Shown here in pieces: positions 9,513-16,314 of a DNA stretch of 24,073 nt. The translations under genes were made by a program, and so were the position numbers. The notes beneath the pieces are model-generated. The model did no database searches. It was given only the letters and a program-made list of their open reading frames with translations, and was not told where the DNA came from. The first letter of the stretch is position 1; each line of letters starts with the position of its first letter. This DNA is from Chaetoceros tenuissimus (taxonomy: Eukaryota > Bacillariophyta > Thalassiosirophyceae > Chaetocerotales > Chaetocerotaceae), in the NCBI GenBank assembly GCA_021927905.1, contig BLLK01000015.1:1-24073 (forward strand), read 5' to 3'.

Positions 9513-10907
9513 TTATGGAGGAGGCCAAACACCACCTTCTGCCAAGATTCTAGCCTTTTTCGCAGCCCTTTCAGCTCTAATTTGTGCAATCTCTTCTTCA
9601 CTACGTTTCGGACCTGGTTTTCTACCGCGTCTCTTTTCCCATTTACCAGCTTTTCCCTTTGGTAAATTGGCAAGTACTTTATCTTCTTCTGGATTTCCAC
9701 TTCCTGTTTGTAAAATGGTGGCAAATTCATCACTTTCCGCATAGCTACATAATTTACTATAGGCATCGATGTGAGTATCTGCATCCCATAAAATACTTGC
9801 AATACGATCATGAGCATCACTGCATCGATTGGCCAGTAAAATTTCAATAGGATCCATGTCATCCGGTACAATGATTCGTTTTTGAATCAATGGTTGTGCT
9901 ATAGAATCCTCACTGTATTGATGTTCGGGATAGGCCTTGTATCTTGATAAAAATTCAAAATGCCATGGTAAAAAGTTCCAACTCTTTTTCCTACCCATAT
10001 CATCATTTCCAAAATGATCCTTCATGTACTCTGCCAGTGTCTTGTATACCTCCACACGTTCTTGTGCCGTTGGAGTCCATGTTTGTTGTTTCTCAAATTC
10101 TTGAAAGATCCATGGTTTTGCCAATGCTCCTCGTCCCACCATGACTGAATCTACACCTGATTCTTGCATTCTACGATTGGCTTCATAATAAGTCAATATA
10201 TCACCATTGCCAATGATTGGAATATCATATCCATCCTTTCTTGTTTCTTCAACAGCCTGTTTTATCAAATCCCAATCTGCATTCTTACTATAACCTTGTT
10301 GTGCCGTTCTTCCATGTATCGTAATGGCAGAAGCACCCGCCTCTCTTGCAGCCTTGACATTATCCAAACAATTGATACTATCCGCCTCACAACCTAATCG
10401 AATCTTGACTGTAATTGGCAAATCACTCTGTTGCACTAATCCCTCCACGAGTTTATACAATTTCTTGGGGGAACGTAATAAACTACTTCCCAATCCTCTT
10501 CTCGTGACTTCATAGATTGGACAACCACAATTTAAATCGACAGCATGAGCACCCATTTGCTTAGCTTCTTTGATAGCCTTGACACCTTCATTAATTTGAT
10601 TGGTTGCAAATTGTACCACATACAATGATTCATTGGGCGAGGATCGTAATCGTGCTTGTTCGACAGCATCACCTTTATTCAAAGATCTTGCATAAATCAT
10701 TTCCGAGTAGGATACTTTACATCCGAAATCATTACAGAGTCTTCGGAATGGGAGGTTACCTCCTCTTGTCAATGGTGCGAGAATCATTTTTTGTTTGAGA
10801 GACGAGGATATTTCATGATGTGTGGATGGTTTTTGAGAGGAGAGTGCATGAGTGTTCTTTTGGATAGAGGAAATATAGAATAGTAGGAGTAGAGATTTAG
10901 TCTTCAT
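9513..10907 (-). CDS. tRNA-dihydrouridine synthase (DUS family) with N-terminal presequence
   Basis: A 464-residue flavoenzyme of the DUS family, which reduces uridine to dihydrouridine in tRNA using FMN and NAD(P)H. Visible motifs: MILAPLTRGGNLPFRRLC (FMN-binding strand 1), VDLNCGCPIYEV (catalytic-type Cys129 in GCP), ITVKIR (Lys168), ITIHGRTAQQGY (His198), PIIGNGDI and VMVGRGALAKPW. The C-terminus is strongly basic (KWEKRRGRKPGPKRSEEE), possibly for RNA binding. The first 25 residues are hydrophobic and end THA|LSS, like a signal or presequence, which suggests an organelle location. The sequence leans to the Dus3-like branch, but the CCCH zinc fingers of cytosolic Dus3 are absent; subfamily is uncertain. 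It is divergent from the mitochondrial-protein gene at 11265. Confidence 0.85.
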   Translation of the reverse strand: MKTKSLLLLFYISSIQKNTHALSSQKPSTHHEISSSLKQKMILAPLTRGGNLPFRRLCNDFGCKVSYSEMIYARSLNKGDAVEQARLRSSPNESLYVVQFATNQINEGVKAIKEAKQMGAHAVDLNCGCPIYEVTRRGLGSSLLRSPKKLYKLVEGLVQQSDLPITVKIRLGCEADSINCLDNVKAAREAGASAITIHGRTAQQGYSKNADWDLIKQAVEETRKDGYDIPIIGNGDILTYYEANRRMQESGVDSVMVGRGALAKPWIFQEFEKQQTWTPTAQERVEVYKTLAEYMKDHFGNDDMGRKKSWNFLPWHFEFLSRYKAYPEHQYSEDSIAQPLIQKRIIVPDDMDPIEILLANRCSDAHDRIASILWDADTHIDAYSKLCSYAESDEFATILQTGSGNPEEDKVLANLPKGKAGKWEKRRGRKPGPKRSEEEIAQIRAERAAKKARILAEGGVWPPP

Positions 10908-11264
10908 TTTGCTTTATTATTTGTATGATGAGGTGTTGAACTGCTAGATACTCTGATTACTCTTTGATTGCTTTCATTTTTTTCTTTGGATCTTCTCAAA
11001 AATGAATGGATGTGTGAGCAGAGAAACGTCAGTCATGTCATTCTAGCTTTTTAGCCACTTTTTACGACATTTTATAACACTAGCCATATATTTTCTTCTT
11101 TTCTAGCCAATTACAAACATTCAACAAACGCAACGAAAGCACAGCCAAACAGCAGCAACAGCGATCCAATCAACTGTAAAAGCCAACTAGCTAATCAACT
11201 CAACTCTCCCTCTTTCTAATTTTCAAAAAATCAAATTCAATTCCCTTAACGAACCAACCAAGCA
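10908..11264. promoter_or_regulatory. Divergent promoter region, DUS gene / mitochondrial membrane protein gene
   Basis: A 357-bp spacer separates two start codons facing away from each other. A CCAAT pentamer lies at 11107-11111 and the stretch before 11265 is C/A-rich, like a 5' UTR. No TATA box stands out. Shared regulation is possible but unproven. Confidence 0.4.
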
Positions 11265-11666
11265 ATGAATCGTCTAATTTCCTCCTCCATTCGTAGAAAC
11301 ATCCGACCATCCATCCGCAGATTCGGAGCACAACCAGAATCTCAATCTCAACAAGCAGTCCTCTGGCAGGGACACACCACACACAATGAAGGATGGGAAT
11401 CAACCGTATACGCTACTTACTTTGCTAGTACAGTACTAATCACTCTTGCATTGGGATTTGCACCTGATACTAGTATTACTACTTGGGCTAGTAATGAGGC
11501 GGCTGTGAGATTGGAAGCTGGTAGTGTGGAGTTTGGGAGTCATTCGAATGTTCCCGAAAAGGTTTATGATTTTGATTTTCAAGTTGTCGATAATCCTTTT
11601 AATGAAGAAGACGATGATGATGACGATGATGAGGACGAGGATGATGATGAAGACGAGGATGAGTAA
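11265..11666 (+). CDS. Small mitochondrial inner-membrane protein, probable complex I ESSS/NDUFB11-type subunit
   Basis: 133 residues. The N-terminus (MNRLISSSIRRNIRPSIRRFG) is Arg/Ser-rich and free of acidic residues, typical of a mitochondrial targeting peptide. One transmembrane helix spans about residues 46-66 (STVYATYFASTVLITLALGF). It is flanked by a short HNEGWE segment and followed by APDTSITTWASNEAAVRLE. This layout (presequence, short matrix part, one helix, then a W...EA..RL segment) resembles NDUFB11/ESSS of respiratory complex I, where the helix is followed by a similar WSRREAERL-type segment. The last 20 residues are all Asp/Glu, which I do not know from NDUFB11. The mitochondrial membrane call is firm; the subunit identity is moderate. 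Confidence 0.62.
   Translation: MNRLISSSIRRNIRPSIRRFGAQPESQSQQAVLWQGHTTHNEGWESTVYATYFASTVLITLALGFAPDTSITTWASNEAAVRLEAGSVEFGSHSNVPEKVYDFDFQVVDNPFNEEDDDDDDDEDEDDDEDEDE
11604..11663 (+). repeat. GAN-codon low-complexity tract encoding an Asp/Glu tail
   Basis: Twenty consecutive GAT/GAC/GAA/GAG codons encode the acidic C-terminus and stop one codon before TAA. Codons are mixed rather than a pure trinucleotide array, so this is not a fresh microsatellite and selection on the protein is plausible. Confidence 0.8.
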
Positions 11667-12543
11667 ATTCGAATTTGATTTTTGATTCGAGAAACTAGTT
11701 GGCGGAAAGGAGCGATGGATATTGGATTGCTATTAGAGAAAGACAGGATGCTCCTGAATGGAGTATGATTTTATTATAAAATGATTAATGAATAAGTATA
11801 AAGATACTTTATAAAAAATGAAATAAATAATGAAAGTAAAATATTTGATTGAATTCAATTTGATTTGTTCGCTCTAGCTAGTTTAACGGATTCATGCTTG
11901 TCGTTGTGTATATATTGGAACTGTCTTTGCTTTCAATCAGATAACAGACAATATAGTGAGAATGCATATTTGCAGTATTTAAATTAACGTAAGTACAAGT
12001 TGCTTTGATGAAAGTTGGTTCTTCTTCCATCTTTTCTGAGAAATAAAGGAGATACTCGTAGAAACGGTGTTGCATACATTCCGTACTTACAAACTGTTGT
12101 TCTTGTATCAATAGCCACTTGTAAAATATCAAATAGCCAACTAATTCAATTACTCAAAATGACAAAAACGATAGGAATTCCTCTGAGGATACTTTGTACG
12201 CATTCCACATTGAAGTGGCTTTGAAGTAGAGAACCATCTTTTTTCCATCATTCTATCCTCCCCATCTGTCACTTTATCAATTCACACGACAAATGACGTG
12301 TTACCATCTATTTTAGGGCTTCTCAGTTTTAGCAAAACTCAAGAGATGTTCCTTCCTCCGGCTGCTCATTGAAGGAACTTGAGTAATGAGCGTTTATCAA
12401 GGGTAGCCTAAATTATGACAGATACTCCTAAATAATTCAATGGAAAACAATATATCTTTTAATTCTTATATGTAATATATATCTTAGTTACAACACTTAA
12501 GCTAGTAGTTATATTAGCATCACTCGTTCCATAAATAAATAAC
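11667..12543. other. Convergent intergenic region without a recognisable gene
   Basis: This lies between the 3' ends of the mitochondrial protein gene (plus) and the HSF gene (minus). It is AT-rich, with short open frames of under 85 codons on both strands that overlap and have no recognisable features. It presumably holds two 3' UTRs and spacer. Confidence 0.55.
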
Positions 12544-13872
12544 CTAATGCAACATGGAAACCATGGCAGACAATTTCTCCAACTCTTCCTTTGCTTGTTG
12601 ATAATTCTTTAAATCATTCGTCAACTGTCCTTGATTGGAATTGATTGGAATACGTTCCATTTCATCAAGAGTCTGTTCTTCCTTGAGGAAATCAGCCAAT
12701 AGTTGTTTTTCATGTGTCGAAAGTGTGCGTTGTCTAGGTGCTGCAAATGCATCCATACCATCGAGATGATTCAAATTGTCTTGTGGATAGTTTTGAAAGG
12801 AATTCATCATGTTCATATATGGATTGGAGGAGGAGAAATCTACCCCCATGTAATTCATATTATTCAAGAGTTGCGCTTGAATGCTAGGGTTCATATTGTC
12901 AAGAGCTGGATGATGATGATTCAATGCGTGGTCTGCTACACTGTTACGAGTTTCTTGTTTCAACCCAGCAGTCAATGGTAATGGTTCGAAGGAAGTAATG
13001 TCTTCTTCATTCTTGACATTATTGCTTTTCTTGGAAGTAACTTCTTCTGAACCATTTTCCGAGACAGTAGCAGGTGTAGCACTGGATGGAGGAAGAGGAT
13101 GCATGGTATAGAATTTTGGCTCGGTATCTGGATTCGCCTTGATTCTACTTCCATTGGAAGAACCAGGAGTAGTTCTTGAAATAGATCTACACAAGAAAGT
13201 TTTGGATCTCAAAAAGAGTTCATTGTAGTATGCACCATTGTCTGGACCAGATTGAGCAAGTCGACGAAAGCCCCATAGGTTGAGCTGTCTTCTGAAACTT
13301 GCCCAATATTTCTGATCAAAGAAACGAGGTAGGACTTCCTTCTCAAATCTTTTGGGATCATGTGCGACAAAGGCACGGCCGTGTGGTTGCCAGGAAACAA
13401 TATTGGCTAGTTCTGGTTCGTGAAGGTCAATATGTTCGAGCATGTTGTAAAGCTTGACTGGGAACGGTACCTTGACACCTCCTTTGGTGCAAATATTCTT
13501 TTCTTCATCTGCAACCTTTTGTCCGGAGTAATCACGGTAAGGATGATCCTCTTCCTTGGGATCGCGACGAGAAGAAGAGGAACTCTTACTAGAAACAGTT
13601 GGTTGGCCTCTCCTGTCTACTTGAAGCCTAGCTAGGTTTTCAGGGTCAAAGTTAGGATTCAAAAGATCATAGAAATTAGACATGGAATTTAACTGAGGCG
13701 TGGAAGTTGGGTTCGTTCCAGCACCATTTTGAGAAAAATGAATATTACCAGCACTATTCTTGAGACTGTTGTAATTGTCTTCTCTAGCCGCTTCATCAAG
13801 TTCTGTGAGGAAGGCTTGAATATTCATCTGGTGCGAATGCTGTGGATTGGAGAGATTGAAATTATTCATCAT
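12544..13872 (-). CDS. HSF-type transcription factor
   Basis: 442 residues, single exon. The heat-shock-factor DNA-binding domain spans about 134-232: VPFPVKLYNMLEHIDL, IVSWQPHGRAFVAHD, FEKEVLPRFFDQKYWASF and RRQLNLWGFRRL, where the recognition helix carries the family's QLN-x-GF signature. Known HSFs bind nGAAn arrays; expansion of the family in diatoms is established. Flanks are Asn/Ser/Gln-rich and low-complexity. I see no clear HR-A/B coiled coil directly after the domain, though a short helical Glu/Leu segment ends the protein (KEELEKLSAMVSML). Met1 and Met2 are adjacent; Met1 is taken as the start. About 130 residues precede the domain, unlike animal and yeast-type short leaders. Confidence 0.9.
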   Translation of the reverse strand: MMNNFNLSNPQHSHQMNIQAFLTELDEAAREDNYNSLKNSAGNIHFSQNGAGTNPTSTPQLNSMSNFYDLLNPNFDPENLARLQVDRRGQPTVSSKSSSSSRRDPKEEDHPYRDYSGQKVADEEKNICTKGGVKVPFPVKLYNMLEHIDLHEPELANIVSWQPHGRAFVAHDPKRFEKEVLPRFFDQKYWASFRRQLNLWGFRRLAQSGPDNGAYYNELFLRSKTFLCRSISRTTPGSSNGSRIKANPDTEPKFYTMHPLPPSSATPATVSENGSEEVTSKKSNNVKNEEDITSFEPLPLTAGLKQETRNSVADHALNHHHPALDNMNPSIQAQLLNNMNYMGVDFSSSNPYMNMMNSFQNYPQDNLNHLDGMDAFAAPRQRTLSTHEKQLLADFLKEEQTLDEMERIPINSNQGQLTNDLKNYQQAKEELEKLSAMVSMLH

Positions 13873-14092
13873 TCTTTAGACTTCTCTGTGATTGTCGTTT
13901 TTACTTTTTATAAAGAACATGTATCTCTCCTAGATGAGTTTCTATGCTTCTCCACAACCCACAACACATCATTGCACGGAAAAGAAGCGATCGCCTTCGC
14001 CTTCCCACTAGCTAGGGCAGACCTGGGAAAATACTCCGTAGTTGAGAAGCCAAAGAGACATAAGAAGTCTTGTTACCGGTTAAAATAGTTAT

Positions 14093-14112
14093 TTTCTCAT
14101 AAAAATGAGAAA
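14093..14112. repeat. Inverted repeat, 8-bp arms, 4-nt A loop
   Basis: TTTCTCAT-AAAA-ATGAGAAA is a perfect inverted repeat about 220 bp upstream of the HSF start codon. Its TTCTC/GAGAA arms recur in the palindrome at 14187-14202. Confidence 0.75.
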
Positions 14113-14186
14113 CGTCGTGTACAAGATTAAATAGGCCATTTAGTAACGAACCATTCTTTGGTGTGATCAGAAGCATGTCAGGTTCG

Positions 14187-14202
14187 CCTTCTCGCGAGAA
14201 GG
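14187..14202. repeat. Perfect 16-bp palindrome CCTTCTCGCGAGAAGG
   Basis: The 16 bases equal their own reverse complement. Outer arms GGTTC (14181-14185) and GAACC (14206-14210) extend it as an imperfect structure. It lies about 315 bp upstream of the HSF start. It could be a dimeric regulator site; no binding factor can be assigned. Confidence 0.8.
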
Positions 14203-14386
14203 GAAGAACCATCTTTTCATACGTGTGTACTTTGCTGTTTGTTCCTATTGCGCCGGCTGTTATTTGCAGATGCTATTTTGGAAGTGCAAGCGCTCTTTCA
14301 ATTTGGTCATATGAATATAAACTAGATGCTTCTCTCTATTTTTCACCTTCTCAACATGTAGAGGAAGAAATATCCACTAAGGGTTT

Positions 14387-14426
14387 GAGTGAGGGTTCAA
14401 TGATGTGGTGAGTGAGGGTTCAATGA
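14387..14426. repeat. Two 17-bp direct repeats, period 23 bp
   Basis: GAGTGAGGGTTCAATGA occurs at 14387-14403 and 14410-14426 with a 6-bp spacer. It is non-coding; a small tandem duplication is the simplest explanation. Confidence 0.8.
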
Positions 14427-14768
14427 GCTGGCAATTATTAGTACAGTATGTCAGTGGTAAAGAGAAGAGAACCAAGGAAAAAGTGAAATCATAAATATCA
14501 AAATCTTTTTTGTAGAGAATTCATTCAAAATAGAAACAGTGAGAATTGTCAACATCGTTTTTGGATATGATACTTTCGAACTATGTTCTTTCATTTGATT
14601 TGATTGCTTCTTGTCATAATAAAGCTTTGGTAGAATTTTCTTTATCATAAGCTTGACGCCATTTTTAAAAATTCAAAATATTGCTTACGATGTCTCTATT
14701 TATTGCCAAGGCTGAAATAGTATGAATAGTAGAAGCTACTTGTCTTTACGCATTCTACCTTTAACACT

Positions 14769-15785
14769 TTAATATCGACCAATCAGTAACGATGTAGGAG
14801 CAGCATAGTTTTCTCGCGATGCATCATAGCTTGGATTTTGAATCACATTCAAGAGATACTCTGCCATCTTTTTTCCTCCACTTGGCGATGGCTCAACACG
14901 ATAACAATAGTCATTTGTATTTTTTCCATCCAAAACATGAAATAAGGGTACAGGAATCACTTCACATCCTTCAATTTTGATTTGACTCGTTGCATCTGTA
15001 AACATTTTTCGTATAAACATTTGTAACTTTTGAGGATTGGAATCATACCCCATTGCTTTCAAAGCAGAACCAGCCCATGAGTCTGTGACAGTTTCATCTG
15101 GGTAATAAATCATACACACTAAAATCTTTTTCGGTTTTTGTTTTTCAACCAGTCTCTTGATGTAGTTTTGTACTCTCGTTCCAAATAAATGATTGAAATA
15201 TCCCAAACATGGTGGAAATGATCCAAAACAGCTTAGAGTAGATGTACCACACCCAAAGCAATAATCATTGTATGGACATGTAAAGCATTTTTTACCATAT
15301 TCGACACAAGCAGTAGGGAGACAAAGTAAACCAGCCATACTAAAAATAGTACATGGTGTAGGAGACATGGCAACATCATTTCCACCAATGGATACAATTA
15401 GTACGTCATTTGATGATATATTATCTCGAATAAATTCATCCTGTGGCAATAGACCAAACGTACGTTCATTAATAGTCGTTGCTTCCACAGCTGTATTGAT
15501 GGCAGATACTCTCATAGCATTACTTTGACTCAGAAGATTGAGCCAATAATTGACATCGCAAATACTACTTGGTGGAGAAAGAATATCTTTATAAACTCCT
15601 ACAGCAGGATTACGATCGTTGAACCAATATTTATTGTCCAGACTTGAATCTCCAGCGAGAAAGATGATTTGATCTGATGTCGATCTTAGCTTTGTGTAAA
15701 TTTGTTGCAAGTGCTGTACTTTATGTCCGTGATATTCTGCGTAAAATTCTTTGGCACTTATTTTCTCCATGTCGTTCGTCTGCAT
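14769..15785 (-). CDS. SGNH-hydrolase-like protein with Cys-rich insertion
   Basis: 338 residues, single exon, start ATG 15785. QIIFLAGDSSLDNKYWF (about 39-55) gives the GDS(S) block I of SGNH/GDSL hydrolases with candidate nucleophile Ser47. LIVSIGGNDVAM (129-140) gives the block III G-x-N-D with Asn136. The usual block V D-x-x-H is not evident: the equivalent C-terminal segment reads YRVEPSPSGGKKMAEYL. An insertion at about 145-193 holds nine Cys (CVEYGKKCFTCPYNDYCFGC). No signal peptide is visible at this start, so a cytosolic location, or an upstream exon that I cannot see, is possible. SGNH enzymes hydrolyse esters of lipids, glycans or small molecules; the substrate here is unknown. It is divergent from the ankyrin-TIR gene. 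Confidence 0.7.
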   Translation of the reverse strand: MQTNDMEKISAKEFYAEYHGHKVQHLQQIYTKLRSTSDQIIFLAGDSSLDNKYWFNDRNPAVGVYKDILSPPSSICDVNYWLNLLSQSNAMRVSAINTAVEATTINERTFGLLPQDEFIRDNISSNDVLIVSIGGNDVAMSPTPCTIFSMAGLLCLPTACVEYGKKCFTCPYNDYCFGCGTSTLSCFGSFPPCLGYFNHLFGTRVQNYIKRLVEKQKPKKILVCMIYYPDETVTDSWAGSALKAMGYDSNPQKLQMFIRKMFTDATSQIKIEGCEVIPVPLFHVLDGKNTNDYCYRVEPSPSGGKKMAEYLLNVIQNPSYDASRENYAAPTSLLIGRY

Positions 15786-16314
15786 ATTTGTTGTTGTTTC
15801 TAAGGATTTTCTTTTGTTCGTTAGTAGATTGACAAAGAAGTCAAAAAGGTTCTTACTTTCTTTTACCTCTTCACGTCTAAAGAAGACAAAGATAGACGAG
15901 AGATTGAAGATTCTGAAGCAACGCTATTATTAGTGGTGATTGCTTTTGGAATCGTTTCCTGAATCATGATTATATTTATTGTATTTCACGCTAGGTTTTC
16001 ATCACAACCATTTGATGTGGTTGATGTCAAGCCTAAACATATCTTTCTCACTTTCCTTTCCCTTCCTATCTTTTTTAGACATTACTAATGTCGTAGTACT
16101 CATGTTTTAGTAAAATATGTGTCTAGATTTGTCCTAATGACACTCTGCTCTTGCGCAGTACGCTTCTCTTCCCCTTCATTATTTCAAGATTACACAGACC
16201 GACTCATTCTTTTCATCACATGAATATCGAAATTCTTCCCACAAGAAGAGTTACTGGATTGATTCTTCAAAACAACAACACTACAAAACAAACTACAAAC
16301 TCTCCTTTGAAGAA
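15786..16314. promoter_or_regulatory. Divergent promoter region, SGNH-like / ankyrin-TIR genes
   Basis: 529 bp between two divergent start codons. The 60 bp before 16315 are A/C-rich, like a diatom 5' UTR. Short open frames look spurious. No specific element is called. Confidence 0.4.

Larger units (their letters stand above)
13873..14768. other. Intergenic region upstream of the HSF gene, with inverted and direct repeats
   Basis: It holds the HSF promoter (left part) and the 3' flank of the SGNH-like gene (right part). Three structured sites listed separately lie here: an 8-bp hairpin at 14093-14112, a 16-bp palindrome at 14187-14202 and a 17-bp direct repeat at 14387-14426. Small open frames (up to 119 codons at 13729-14088, largely antisense to the HSF gene) look spurious. 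Confidence 0.55.

Noticed and set aside
12015-12224. Plus-strand 69-codon frame in the convergent spacer
   Set aside because: It is short, has an overlapping frame on the other strand and no motif; chance is the better explanation.
13984-13998. Near-palindrome GAAGCGATCGCCTTC with GCGATCGC core
   Set aside because: Recalls the cyanobacterial HIP1 octamer, but it is a single imperfect copy in an algal genome with no array.
13729-14088. Plus-strand 119-codon frame across the HSF start
   Set aside because: It is largely antisense to the HSF N-terminus and promoter, with no recognisable features.
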